64,000 nucleotides of DNA from Lentzea alba (lineage in GTDB: Bacteria > Actinomycetota > Actinomycetes > Mycobacteriales > Pseudonocardiaceae). Of the stretch, positions 1 to 8,758 are shown piece after piece (within the stretch, counting starts at the first letter, position 1; the number at the start of each line of letters is the position of its first letter). The notes below the pieces were generated by a model. That model saw only the letters and a program-made list of their open reading frames with translations, did no database searches and was not told the origin of the DNA. The stretch is taken from NCBI RefSeq assembly GCF_011067745.1, contig NZ_JAAMPJ010000019.1, positions 62,001-126,000 on the forward strand, written 5' to 3'. Both the position numbers and the translations under genes were made by a program.

Positions 1-378
1 GCCACGCTGCGCCGGCAGGTGGTGAGCCTGGCCGCCACGCACCAGGCGGTGACCAGGGCCGTGGCCGACTGGACCGTCAGCCGGCCGATGCACCAGGGCC
101 ACCTGAACGGCGCGCTGGTGGAGAACGCCAACTGGCACATGCAGGCGGACGGCACCGAGAACGTCGGCGCCGGCAACGCCCGTGACCTGGTCGCACACCT
201 GATCGCCACCCAGCTGAGCGTCAACGTGCGGATCCACCAGGGCGGAGCCACTCCGGTGCTGATCAGGCCGATGGGGCCGCCGTTCGAGGAGACCGTCGAC
301 CTCGACATGGTGCTGAACGGCCGCCAGGTCACCTACCGCCCACGTCAGGGGCTACAGCCGGACGTGACGATGCATTAG
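1..378 (+). CDS. C-terminal part of an unidentified protein (5' end outside window)
   Basis: The frame is open from base 1, and a GTG at base 19 is not a convincing start because codons before it read through. It ends at TAG 376-378. About 125 residues are visible, with no membrane segment, signal or motif I recognise with confidence. Short pieces such as NARDLVAHLIATQLSVNVRI followed by GPPFEE vaguely recall OTU-like or other cysteine-peptidase C-termini, where an alpha-helix precedes strands and a GPP turn, but the expected terminal catalytic His is not evident. The stop lies 1 base before the start of the next gene, an XRE-type regulator, so the two are probably co-transcribed. Confidence 0.55.
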   Translation, partial: ATLRRQVVSLAATHQAVTRAVADWTVSRPMHQGHLNGALVENANWHMQADGTENVGAGNARDLVAHLIATQLSVNVRIHQGGATPVLIRPMGPPFEETVDLDMVLNGRQVTYRPRQGLQPDVTMH

Positions 379-379
379 C

Positions 380-1234
380 GTGGCGCGGGTGGAAGAGTTC
401 TCGGAGGCGCTCCGGACCGCGATCACGAATCGCGGTCTGGGTCTGGAGCGACTCCGGGAACACCTCTCCCAGAACGGCGTCTCGGTCTCGCTGGCGACGC
501 TGAGCTACTGGCAGACGGGCCGCAGCCGTCCGGAGCGCAAGAAGTCGCTGCAGGCCGTCGTCCACTTGGAACACATCCTGAAGGTGCCGCCCGGCCACCT
601 CTCGGGCCTGCTGGGCTCACCCCGTCCGCGCGGCCGCTGGCTGCGCAGGGCACCGGAGGCGATGTCCGCGTTCTGGCCGCCGCCGACGCACGTCGAGGAA
701 GCGTTGCAGGACCTCGACACCCAGTGGGACGACCAGCTCATCCGGGTGAGCCAGCAGGATTTCGTGACCATCGGCGCGGACCGGACCGAGCGGTCCTTCC
801 GGTCGAGGCAGGTGCTGTCGGCGTCGATGGACGGCCCCGACCGGTGGGTCGTGATCGTGCACGTGGACGAGCGCGACCGGCCGTTGCCCGCGGTCCGGGC
901 CTTGAAGAACTGCACGGTCGGCCAGCTGGTGCAGGACCCCGCGCGGGGTCTGCTGGTCGTGGAGCTGTTGTTCGACCAGTCGCTGCGCAAGGGCGAGAGC
1001 ATCGTGATCGAGCACGAGCTGGTGAACCAGGCGCCGTGTCCACTCGCGACGAACTACGAGCGCAAGTTCCGCATGCCGACGCACGAGTACGTGCTGGAGG
1101 TGACGTTCGAGGGCGCCGTGCCGGCCTCGGTCACCCAGTTGGACGGCTCCGCGGTGCGGCCTGGCCGGACGCTGCTCGACGTCGCCCTGGACGTGCAGCC
1201 CGGTGTCCGAGGTTTCCGCTGGACGTGGACTTAG
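380..1234 (+). CDS. XRE-type helix-turn-helix protein with C-terminal sensor-like domain
   Basis: 284 residues from a GTG start one base after the preceding stop, so translation is probably coupled. Residues about 5-70 form a Cro/C1-type helix-turn-helix: two helices (EALRTAITNRGLGLERLREH), a recognition segment (VSVSLATLSYWQTGRSRPER) and a stabilising helix. The remaining 200 residues look like a mixed beta domain with no motif I recognise. They may be a ligand or partner domain. No transmembrane segment is seen. The gene ends in a strong hairpin shared with the convergent gene on the other strand. The target promoter is unknown; the adjacent upstream gene is the likeliest partner. Confidence 0.75.
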   Translation: MARVEEFSEALRTAITNRGLGLERLREHLSQNGVSVSLATLSYWQTGRSRPERKKSLQAVVHLEHILKVPPGHLSGLLGSPRPRGRWLRRAPEAMSAFWPPPTHVEEALQDLDTQWDDQLIRVSQQDFVTIGADRTERSFRSRQVLSASMDGPDRWVVIVHVDERDRPLPAVRALKNCTVGQLVQDPARGLLVVELLFDQSLRKGESIVIEHELVNQAPCPLATNYERKFRMPTHEYVLEVTFEGAVPASVTQLDGSAVRPGRTLLDVALDVQPGVRGFRWTWT

Positions 1235-1272
1235 GCGGGTGCTCCCCCCGCGCCACGTGGGGAACACCCGCC
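1234..1272. terminator. Bidirectional terminator hairpin
   Basis: Arms 1234-1247 and 1259-1272 pair over 14 bases with one mismatch, around an 11-base loop. The hairpin sits between two converging genes ending at 1234 and 1293. There is no clear T-tract, which is common for actinobacterial terminators. Confidence 0.75.
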
Positions 1273-1292
1273 CTGTTGTCCTTTGTGGACTA

Positions 1293-2147
1293 TTAGCCGA
1301 TCTTCTCGATCTTGGCGTTGCGGATCAGGAACTTGCCCGGCTCACGCACCTGTTCGAAGGCCGCGTTGTTCAGCAGCGCGCAGCTGCCGGACACCGACGC
1401 CACCTTGACGGTCGTGGACTTGTTGTTGTCCAGGTTGGTGACCTTCAGCGTGGTGCCGACCGGGAAAGTACCGCTCGACGCGGCGGGCTCGCCGCCCTCG
1501 CCGGACAGCGTGACGGTGGAGCCGTTGCAGACCTGCTGACCGGCCGCGCCGTTGTTGTTGCCCTGGTTGGCGTTGCCCTGGTCGGCGTTGGCCGGGGGCT
1601 TCGGTGCGGGCTGGGCCGTGGCCTGGTTGCCGGCGTTGTTGTTGCCCTGGTTCTGGTCGGCCGCGCCGCCGTCACCCTCGCAGCCCGCCGCCTTGCGTCG
1701 CTGCTGGATGAGGTCGACCACGGCCTCCCGGTTCGCGATGCGGGCCTCGGACTGCGCGTCCGGGCTGGCCTTCTGCCCCGCGATGAAGTTCAGGTTGTTC
1801 TGCAACGCCTTGTCCAGCCCACCGCAGTCCTCACCGGACGCGGCGGCCTGACCCTTCTCGGGCTGCGCCTGGACGTTGTTGCCACACCCAGCCGCCGCGC
1901 GCCGCTGGTTGATGAGGTTGACCACCGCCTGGCGGTTGGCGATGCGAGCGTCCGACTGCGCGTCGGGGTTCGCCTGCTGCCCGGCGATGAAGTTCAGATT
2001 GTTCTGCAGGGCGGTGTCCAGTCCGCCGCAGTCCTCAGCCGCGTTCGAGTCGGTGCCGCTGAAGGCGAAGAGGCCACCAGCGACAGCAGCGACCGCGAGC
2101 ATGGCGCCCGCGCCGATCATGGCGGGCTTGCGGTGTCGAGCGCCCAT
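1293..2147 (-). CDS. Secreted protein with duplicated two-cysteine module
   Basis: 284 residues with a strong GAGGAG ribosome site before the ATG. Residues 9-30 are hydrophobic (AMIGAGAMLAVAAVAGGLFA) and form a signal peptide or N-terminal anchor. Two nearly identical modules follow, residues 39-88 and 107-156. Each starts DCGGLD, contains LQNNLNFIAGQ and ends AAGC, with cysteines 48 residues apart (C40/C88 and C108/C156), which suggests one disulfide per module. An Asn/Gln/Pro-rich linker (about 160-205) leads to a small C-terminal beta domain with another cysteine pair (QVCNG, GSCALL). Function is unknown. The exported, repeat-bearing design suggests a cell-surface role. It is transcribed away from the toxin operon upstream. 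Confidence 0.75.
   Translation of the reverse strand: MGARHRKPAMIGAGAMLAVAAVAGGLFAFSGTDSNAAEDCGGLDTALQNNLNFIAGQQANPDAQSDARIANRQAVVNLINQRRAAAGCGNNVQAQPEKGQAAASGEDCGGLDKALQNNLNFIAGQKASPDAQSEARIANREAVVDLIQQRRKAAGCEGDGGAADQNQGNNNAGNQATAQPAPKPPANADQGNANQGNNNGAAGQQVCNGSTVTLSGEGGEPAASSGTFPVGTTLKVTNLDNNKSTTVKVASVSGSCALLNNAAFEQVREPGKFLIRNAKIEKIG
1680..2033 (-). repeat. Tandem duplicated ~50-residue coding module
   Basis: Copies lie at 1884-2033 and 1680-1829, separated by an 18-codon linker. They encode the same two-cysteine module with a few substitutions (for example NLINQRR against DLIQQRR), which indicates internal duplication within the gene. Confidence 0.8.
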
Positions 2148-2441
2148 TCGATTCTCCTCGGGGGTCGATCGGTGTTGTACCGATGACTACGGGGAGGTCA
2201 CGGACGGGGTTCAAAGCGGACTAGACCACCGTGGTTTTTAAATGGTTTTAAGGTTTCTTGTCAGTGGTGATCTTGCTGGTCAGAGCGGGTTTTCCGCGAC
2301 CGCAACGCGGTTCGGTTCGTGGTCCCTCGTACAGACCGAGACGGTGAGACCGGTGGGCACGGTGGTCCTGTCCCGGCCCCATCGGGCGAGCTGTCGTTCG
2401 ACTGTGTTCGACTCGGGGACAGCCTGCCGTTCGACGCACCA
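2148..2441. other. Intergenic region, promoter-bearing
   Basis: No convincing gene. An unusually AT-rich patch at about 2233-2262 (TTTAAATGGTTTTAAGG) lies 85-115 bases upstream of the secreted-protein start on the minus strand and is the best candidate for its promoter. Short open frames here have no ribosome site or family features. Confidence 0.35.
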
Positions 2442-3209
2442 CTAGCCGGGGAACTCACCGGTGCCGGCGGCGATGTTGGGCCCGTACAGCGCGGACTTCA
2501 TGGTGTCGAGCAGGTCTTCGAGGGTGACGTGGCGAGGCTCCGCACCAGGAGCGGTGAGGGTCCAGGTGTCCGTCCACTCGACGGTGTACACATCGCGGCG
2601 GTAGTTCTCGAACTCGACGAAGAGATCCGCCCTGCCCTCGTGCCTGGTCGTCCAGGAGACCAGGAGCTTGGGCCGGGCGAAGTCGCGTACGGCAGGGAGA
2701 TCTCCGTTGTCCCCGCGGAACCGCATTTTCAGGAACGGGCGGGGTTCGCGCCCCCAGCTCGACGCCGGCACACCCGCGGCGCGCAGGTAGCGGTACTCGG
2801 CTTCCGCCACATCCTCGTCGCCGGCGAACTCGCAGCGGAATGCGGGCAGCACAGCCCGGACGGCCGCGTTCGTCTCGGCGTCCTCGCGGTAGTGGCCGTG
2901 GATCGCCGGGCCGGCGGCCACCACCGTGTCGAACGCGTAGCCGGGGTGCGAAAACCCCTCCACCAGCACCAGTGGGCGCTCCGGTGGGCCGATCAGCTCG
3001 GCGCCGTGTTCCCTGGCGAACGACAGGACCGTGACCGCGAGGCCCTCGTCGAACGAGTCCCGCACGTTCGCCCGGAAGGCGTGCTTGCCGTCGGCGGACA
3101 ACGCCGCGCACGAGTCGAGGCCTGGCGCGTACGACCAGTGCCACGCCTCGGGCAGGTCGTCGAGACCGGTGGCGTTCGGTTCCGCCGAGAACGTCTCGGT
3201 CAGGTCCAC
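2442..3209 (-). CDS. Probable immunity protein for the Rhs toxin (unrecognised family)
   Basis: 255 residues from a GTG start with GGAGG six bases upstream. It lies 21 bases downstream of the Rhs toxin gene on the same strand, the place where polymorphic-toxin immunity genes normally sit. There is no signal peptide or membrane segment, so it is cytoplasmic, as an immunity protein to a cytosolic nuclease should be. The sequence is acidic and rich in aromatic residues (FVEFENYRRDVYTVEWTDTW). I do not recognise a named family. The immunity role is inferred from position and from the toxin's nuclease-like tip, not from a domain match. Confidence 0.55.
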   Translation of the reverse strand: MDLTETFSAEPNATGLDDLPEAWHWSYAPGLDSCAALSADGKHAFRANVRDSFDEGLAVTVLSFAREHGAELIGPPERPLVLVEGFSHPGYAFDTVVAAGPAIHGHYREDAETNAAVRAVLPAFRCEFAGDEDVAEAEYRYLRAAGVPASSWGREPRPFLKMRFRGDNGDLPAVRDFARPKLLVSWTTRHEGRADLFVEFENYRRDVYTVEWTDTWTLTAPGAEPRHVTLEDLLDTMKSALYGPNIAAGTGEFPG

Positions 3210-3230
3210 TGCCGCACCTCCACGGGTCGA

Positions 3231-6200
3231 TCAATGGTCCAAGTTACACGGGTGCCTCGGCCCGGGAGTGGCATGCGCGTACCGCCGCGTCTCCTGTCCA
3301 CCGCCCGAGGAATTCTCGCTGCGGCCCATGGCCTCCATGTCGTCGGTGTTGTTGTACCAAGCCTCACGCTCAGCCGCTGTCTGGTTGTGGCCCTCTTCGA
3401 TCCAATGCTGGACAACCGGCGGAACATGTTCGTAGGTGAGGTTCCTGCGGCCATCCGGGGCGTAATAGTCGATGGGCTCGTTCCTCCGGTTCACCCAGTT
3501 CAGCTGGTCGTGCGGAATTCTTGCGCCGTTCGCGTCGACGGGAACGCCGCGCGCGGCGCGGCCTTCGACGGTCCAGTGCGTGGCCATGTGGTCATGGGTC
3601 GATTGCCAGTAGTCGCGGGGATATTCGGTGCCTCGGTTGTGCACGTGGTCGGGAGGCGGCAGGTCCGGGTCGCGGGCCCACTGCCCGCGGTCGCCCCGGT
3701 AGCCGGCCAGGCCGAGCGGGTCGGAGACGGCGAGCGGGTTGGCGACGTAGGTGTAGTGGTTGGGCGACGGCGGCAGGCCGAGCGGGTCCGGGGAGAGGTA
3801 ACGCGCGGTGTGCGGGTCGTAGTAGCGGTGCACGTTGTAGTGCAGGCCGGTCTCGACGTCGTGGTACTGCCCCGGGAAGCGCAGCGGACAGCTCGTCCCG
3901 TCCGATGTGGACACCGCGATCGTGTTGCCCCACAAGCCGTTCGTCCGGTACCAGACCACCTGGCCGGCGGCGTCGACGAGTTCGGTCGGGGTGCCGATCA
4001 GGTCGGCGACGATCGCGTGGAACCGGGTGTCGATGATCTCGGCGGGCGCGTCGGCCAGCCACGAGCGGGTCGTCTGAGTGACCGGTTCGGCGCGCCCAGG
4101 CCGGTACTCCCACGAGGTCGCGGTCGTCGTGCCGTCCACCGTGCGCCGCTCCTCGGCGAGCAGCATGCCGTCCCAGGCGAACGTGGTCTCCTCGACGACC
4201 GCGCCGTCCGCGCCGAGCCGGTGCTTCGCGATGCGACGGCCGAACGGGTCGTAGACGTATCGCCAGCGCGTGCCCTCCGGCGTGGTCACGGCGACGAGCT
4301 GGTTGAGGGCGTTCCACTCGTACTCGCGCACCCGGCGCTGGCCGGACAACGTGCGCCGGACCTCCCGGACGACCCGTCCCGCGGCGTCGTAGTCGTAGGA
4401 GGTGCGGCCGGCGGCGCGCAACATCACCCCGTTCACCGTGCGCGGGCCGTCCACCTCCACAGAGTCCTCTGTGGATGGTCCGGTCTGTGCCGCGACCAGG
4501 TTGCCGAGGGCGTCGTAGGCGTACCGCTCGGCCCAGGTGGTCGCGCGCACCCCGGTGACGCGACCTCCCGAGGTCAGCTCGTACACCCGGTCGCCGCGCA
4601 ACCGGTCGTCGATCGCGGTCACCTGGCCGTCCGCGCGATAGCGGAAGGTGCGCTGCTGGACCGCACGCACCTGGCCCGGCACGGCCGTGGAGGAGAACAA
4701 CGCCTGGCCGGCGAGCCTTTCGCGCGCGTCGTAGGTCTGGGTGAGCGTGGCGTTCTCGCCGAGCCTGCGAAGCACTTCCTGCCCCGCCTGGTACTCGAAC
4801 GCCACGGTGCCGGCCGTGCCGACCAGCTCGGTCTCCCGGCGCAGCTCGTCGTAGCGCCAGGAGGCTTCGACACCGGACGGGCTCACCCGCCGGACCCGGC
4901 GGCCGGCCAGGTCGTACTCGTTGCGCACGGTCTGTCCGTTGACCGACTCGGCGAGCGGGCGGCCGAGCAGGTCGCGCTCGAAGGTCACCTCGGTGACCCC
5001 GTCGCCGACCCGGCGCAGCCAGCCGCCGTCGCCGTACTCGAAGTCGGTCCGGGTCCCGGCCGCGGACTGCGCGAGCACGCGGCCGCGCACGTCCCGGACC
5101 AGCTCGACCGCCGGCCCGCCGCCCTCGGACCGCGCGACGAGGTTGCCCATCGCGTCGACCCGGTAGTCGAGCGTCCGGCCGGTGAAGTCCCGTTCTCCCA
5201 CCAGGTTGCCCGCCGGGTCGTAGCGGTAGGTCCAGGTCTCGCCCGCCGGGTTGGTCACGCCGGTGAGCCGCAGCTCGGTGTCGTGGCGGAACGTGTACCG
5301 GATGCCGTCCTGCCCGGTGCGGGCGAGGAGGGTGTTGAACGGGCCGTGCTCGAACGTGGTCACGGCGCCGCTGGCGGAGCGACTGCGCACCATGTTGCCC
5401 TCGGGATCGTAGAACCGCTCCTCCCGGTCACCGTTCCACGAGACCTGCCAGATCGGCTGACCCTCGACGCTCCAGCCGTAACGGGTCACCCGCCCACGAG
5501 CGTCGACCGCCTCGACGACCCGGCCGAACCCGTTGTGCCGGAAACGGGTGGTCTCGCCGAGCGGGGTGGTGATCGACGTGGGACGGCCGGCGTCGTCACT
5601 GGTGTAGGTCCACCGAGCGCCGTCGGCGTCGACGCTGGCGGCCAGATGGCCCCGGTCGTCCAGTTCGTTGGTGACCACCGCACCCATCGGGTCCACAGTG
5701 GACACGAGGTGGCCCGCGTCGTCGTAGGTGTGCCGCCAGACCGCGCCGTTCGACTGGGTGACGCTGATCGGCAGCCGCCAGCGCGGGTCGTAGGTGTAGC
5801 TGACCACGGCACCGTCCGGGTAGGTGACGCGCACCGGTTCGCCGTGCTCGTCCCGCTCGTACCGGGTGGTGTTGCCGTTCTTGTCGGTGAAGGAGACCAA
5901 CTGGTGGTAGCGGTCGAACTCGGGTCGTTCGGCGTTTCCGTTCTGGTCGACCACCGCGGTGATGTGGTTGTGCTCGTCGTAGTGGTACTCGGTCCGGTGG
6001 CCGAGGCTGTCGGTGACCGCGGTGACGCGGTTGCCCAGGTCGTAGTCGAAGGTGGCGTCGAGGTAGCCGTCGGCGTTCCAGCCGCGCGACACCCGGCCGT
6101 CCGGGCGGTACTCGTAGGAGTAGCTGAAGCCGTTGCGGTCGGTCCACGAGGTGATCCGGTCGGCCGCGTCGTAGGAGTAGCGGTACGGCACACCGGTGGA

Positions 6201-7889
6201 GTTCACGACGCCGGTCAGCCGGCCGAGCTGGTCGTACTGGTACGCCACGACCCGGACGCCCTGGCCCTGCTGGTCGATCAGCCGCAGCGAACCGAGCCGG
6301 GTGCCCTCCGGACCCTCGACGATGTCGACGGCGACGTAGTAGCCGCCCGAGTGGCGGATCGAGACCGGCTGGCCCGAGGGGTCGCGGGTGTAGGTGATCT
6401 GGTGGCCGTCGCGGCCGGTCAGCGCGGTGATCGGGCGGGCTTGCGGTGTCACCGCGGCGAAGTGCCGCACCCAGCCGCTGTCCGGGTCCTCGATCAGGTA
6501 GGTGTCCGTGGCGCGGTCCCAGGTCAACGGCCAGCGGGCGCCGAACAGCGGCAGCACGGGTTCGTCCTGCGGGCGCGGGTACGACAGCACCTGGGCGTCG
6601 TCGCCGTAGAAGCGGACGCCGTCGTCGGTGAGCTCCAGCCGCTGGTCCAGAGTGGACGACCAGCCGGGCCCGAACAGGCGGCCGTCGCGGTAGTCCGAGG
6701 CGTAGGAACGGCTGACCACCAGCGGCAGCAGGCCGGGCAGCTCGAGGTCGACGCTCGACATGATCATCTGGCCGGACACGGTGTCGACCGGGTCGCCGCC
6801 CCTGCCGTCGCAGCCGCCATTGCCCTCGGAGCGCTGGCCGCCGTTGTCGGCGTTGCGCGGCGGCGGGTTGTCGCCCTTCGGAGCGGAGGCCGGATCCGTT
6901 CTGCCACCCGGCGGCGACGTGTCAGACCGGCCGTTGGGAGAGCTGGACGAGCTCGGGCTGGTGCCGTCGGACGCCTTGCCGGGCGGAGCGTCCACAGAGG
7001 ACGGATGCGTCGACGGTCCGTCAGCGGACGAAGGCGACGTCGTGCCGTCGCCACCGCGTGGCTTCGTGGGCGTACTGGCGCCCGACGGTGTCGTCGCACC
7101 ACTGGGGCTCGTCGTGCCGTCGCCACCCTTGCGCATCAGCTTGGCGAGCTTCTGCATGATCTCGTCGAGCTTGTCGATGATCTTGCGAATGCGCGGCGCG
7201 ACGTTGCCGATGGTCTTGATCAGGTTGCGGATCAGGTCGCCGATCTTCTTGACCACGCGGGAGATCGCGGTCACCGCCTGACCGACGATCACCGGGGTGG
7301 CGAGTCCCAGCGTGCACACGGCCTCCAGCGCCCACGCGATCAGCCGGCCGATCAGCTCGGCCACGATGTCGCGGACCGTCTCGCGGACGAAGGCGACGAC
7401 CTCGCCCATGATCATGACACCCGCGGAGATGCCGTCGGCCAGCGCGCCGGCACCGGCGATCGCGTCGGAGACCTCGGCGGTGTGCGCCCGGTACGCGTCG
7501 GCACTCGCGCCGGTCCAGCCCGCGGTGCCGTTCTTGGCCTCGTTGCCCATCTCCTGGGCGATCCGCGCGACCTCGGCCGACACGTTGCCCCACGTCTCGC
7601 TGAAGGAGCGGATCACCGGCGGGTCGCCGGCGAGCCAGTCCAGCGCCTCCTTCAACGGCTGCACGTGCTCGATCAGCCAGGACACGCCCGCGGACGCCAG
7701 TGTGCCGATCGGGTCGACCACCATGCTCAGCACTTCGAGCCCGACGCCGACCCCGCCGAGCCCGGCCGCGACCCAGTCACCGCTGGAGACGCCCGTCGCC
7801 AGCCCCTCTGCCGACTCCAGGATGCCGAACCCGGTGGTGGCCGTCGTGTCGGACTTCGGCTGCGCGACTAACCCAGGCCCCTCGCTCAC
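3231..7889 (-). CDS. Rhs/YD-repeat polymorphic toxin with ESX-type N-terminus and nuclease-like C-terminus
   Basis: 1552 residues. The N-terminus (about 1-255) is helical with a WXG-like turn (TAGWTGASADAYRAH, about 122-136), as in type VII secretion substrates. A Ser/Pro/Gly/Asp-rich linker follows to about 365. Next come the Rhs entry region (DPVDTVSGQM...VSRSYASDYRDGRLFGPGW) and many YD repeats (YxYDxxGRL type) to about 1330, closed by the Rhs core signature RYYDPHTARYLSPDPLG and DPLGLAG. The last 156 residues differ in style and carry YEHVPPVVQHW, then NNTDDMEAMGRSENSSGGG. This arrangement of His, Asn and N-x-S is typical of HNH/Endo VII-fold nuclease toxins (GH-E-like). Its start overlaps the EspC-like gene by 4 bases. 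The exact nuclease family and target are inference. Confidence 0.85.
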   Translation of the reverse strand: MSEGPGLVAQPKSDTTATTGFGILESAEGLATGVSSGDWVAAGLGGVGVGLEVLSMVVDPIGTLASAGVSWLIEHVQPLKEALDWLAGDPPVIRSFSETWGNVSAEVARIAQEMGNEAKNGTAGWTGASADAYRAHTAEVSDAIAGAGALADGISAGVMIMGEVVAFVRETVRDIVAELIGRLIAWALEAVCTLGLATPVIVGQAVTAISRVVKKIGDLIRNLIKTIGNVAPRIRKIIDKLDEIMQKLAKLMRKGGDGTTSPSGATTPSGASTPTKPRGGDGTTSPSSADGPSTHPSSVDAPPGKASDGTSPSSSSSPNGRSDTSPPGGRTDPASAPKGDNPPPRNADNGGQRSEGNGGCDGRGGDPVDTVSGQMIMSSVDLELPGLLPLVVSRSYASDYRDGRLFGPGWSSTLDQRLELTDDGVRFYGDDAQVLSYPRPQDEPVLPLFGARWPLTWDRATDTYLIEDPDSGWVRHFAAVTPQARPITALTGRDGHQITYTRDPSGQPVSIRHSGGYYVAVDIVEGPEGTRLGSLRLIDQQGQGVRVVAYQYDQLGRLTGVVNSTGVPYRYSYDAADRITSWTDRNGFSYSYEYRPDGRVSRGWNADGYLDATFDYDLGNRVTAVTDSLGHRTEYHYDEHNHITAVVDQNGNAERPEFDRYHQLVSFTDKNGNTTRYERDEHGEPVRVTYPDGAVVSYTYDPRWRLPISVTQSNGAVWRHTYDDAGHLVSTVDPMGAVVTNELDDRGHLAASVDADGARWTYTSDDAGRPTSITTPLGETTRFRHNGFGRVVEAVDARGRVTRYGWSVEGQPIWQVSWNGDREERFYDPEGNMVRSRSASGAVTTFEHGPFNTLLARTGQDGIRYTFRHDTELRLTGVTNPAGETWTYRYDPAGNLVGERDFTGRTLDYRVDAMGNLVARSEGGGPAVELVRDVRGRVLAQSAAGTRTDFEYGDGGWLRRVGDGVTEVTFERDLLGRPLAESVNGQTVRNEYDLAGRRVRRVSPSGVEASWRYDELRRETELVGTAGTVAFEYQAGQEVLRRLGENATLTQTYDARERLAGQALFSSTAVPGQVRAVQQRTFRYRADGQVTAIDDRLRGDRVYELTSGGRVTGVRATTWAERYAYDALGNLVAAQTGPSTEDSVEVDGPRTVNGVMLRAAGRTSYDYDAAGRVVREVRRTLSGQRRVREYEWNALNQLVAVTTPEGTRWRYVYDPFGRRIAKHRLGADGAVVEETTFAWDGMLLAEERRTVDGTTTATSWEYRPGRAEPVTQTTRSWLADAPAEIIDTRFHAIVADLIGTPTELVDAAGQVVWYRTNGLWGNTIAVSTSDGTSCPLRFPGQYHDVETGLHYNVHRYYDPHTARYLSPDPLGLPPSPNHYTYVANPLAVSDPLGLAGYRGDRGQWARDPDLPPPDHVHNRGTEYPRDYWQSTHDHMATHWTVEGRAARGVPVDANGARIPHDQLNWVNRRNEPIDYYAPDGRRNLTYEHVPPVVQHWIEEGHNQTAAEREAWYNNTDDMEAMGRSENSSGGGQETRRYAHATPGPRHPCNLDH

Positions 7890-8191
7890 AGGATGCCGCC
7901 CATCCGCGCTGACTCCGAGGCCTCTTGCTCGTGGTAGCTCTTGACGGTGTCGCGCATCCCCTGCGACGTCTCGTTGATCGTCTCGACGCCCTTGGCCAGA
8001 GCGTTCACGCCCATCTCCTCGAACGGCTGCAGCAGCATCGCGAAGGGCTGGCAGATCACCCCGTAGGCGTCGTTGTTCATGGTGACCTGACGAGCCGCGT
8101 CCACCGCGGCCTGCAGCCGCTGCGCGTACCCGTCGATCTTCCTGGCGTGGGCGTCCAGCTCGCCGGTCAGAACCTCGTAGCCGCCGGTCAT
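7886..8191 (-). CDS. EspC-like ESX-associated helper protein
   Basis: 101 residues, two-helix type. The first helix (EVLTGELDAHARKIDGYAQRLQ) and the second (NALAKGVETINETSQGMRDTVKSYHEQEA) flank a central segment, as in actinobacterial EspC/DUF2580-type and WXG100-related proteins that pair with secreted effectors. No signal peptide is present, as expected for ESX clients. The start overlaps the stop of the YbaB-like gene by 4 bases, and its own stop overlaps the Rhs start by 4 bases. It therefore probably dimerises with, or chaperones, the toxin N-terminus for type VII export. No ESX machinery gene is in the window. Confidence 0.65.
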   Translation of the reverse strand: MTGGYEVLTGELDAHARKIDGYAQRLQAAVDAARQVTMNNDAYGVICQPFAMLLQPFEEMGVNALAKGVETINETSQGMRDTVKSYHEQEASESARMGGIL

Positions 8192-8631
8192 CGGCGATCC
8201 ATGAAGCTGCCGGTGCTGAAGTCCTCGGGGTCGTCCGGCGGCCGGCGCCTGCGCGGTGGCGGTTGCTCCTCCTGCGGCGCCGGGAAGTTCGCCTTCGCCT
8301 CCGCCAGCAGGTGCCGCGTGGTCGAGTCCTCGCCCACCGTCTGCGCCATGATCTCCGCCAGCCGCTCCGGATACTGCGACTGGGCGCTGCGCATCGCCTC
8401 CATGACGGCGGCGGCGATCCGCTCCGGCTCCAGCTGCCGCACCTTCGGCGTCATGGCCACGTCGGTCGGAATACCGTTGGCCCCGACCGTCACCTTCACG
8501 GCACCGTCGGCGGCCGACCCGGTGATCGAGACCTGGCTGACCTGGCTCGACATCTCCTGGTAGCGCCGGGCTTTCTCCTCGGCGTTGCGCTCCCAGTCGT
8601 CAACCATGCGCTCGACGTCCGGCAGTTCCAT
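8188..8631 (-). CDS. YbaB/EbfC-family protein heading the toxin operon
   Basis: 147 residues from ATG 8631, chosen because the frame upstream lacks family sequence and a GGGGGTG site precedes this ATG. The N-terminal helix (ERMVDDWERNAEEKARRYQEM), a beta hairpin with the family's GAVKVTVGANGIPTDVAMTP pattern and a C-terminal helix match YbaB/EbfC nucleoid-associated proteins. A Pro/Arg-rich tail (PPPRRRRPPDDPED) follows. In actinobacteria such genes often lead ESX-substrate operons. Whether this one binds DNA or is a secretion partner is unresolved. Confidence 0.7.
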   Translation of the reverse strand: MELPDVERMVDDWERNAEEKARRYQEMSSQVSQVSITGSAADGAVKVTVGANGIPTDVAMTPKVRQLEPERIAAAVMEAMRSAQSQYPERLAEIMAQTVGEDSTTRHLLAEAKANFPAPQEEQPPPRRRRPPDDPEDFSTGSFMDRR

Positions 8632-8758
8632 GAGAACACCCCCGCGGCCTTGGCTTCCCAGGGTGCCGAGCGCAGGAGACCTTGTCCGCGAGTCGAGCCG
8701 AAGCAACCCGTTCGGCGCAACACGATGGAATCCCGGCCCTCATCGGCGCGGCTGGCGG

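Noticed and set aside
2319..7871. A plus-strand open frame of 1850 codons
   Set aside because: It lies antisense to the Rhs gene. Its composition is low-complexity Val/Arg/Gly/Asp with no domain. It results from GC bias opposite a codon-biased gene.
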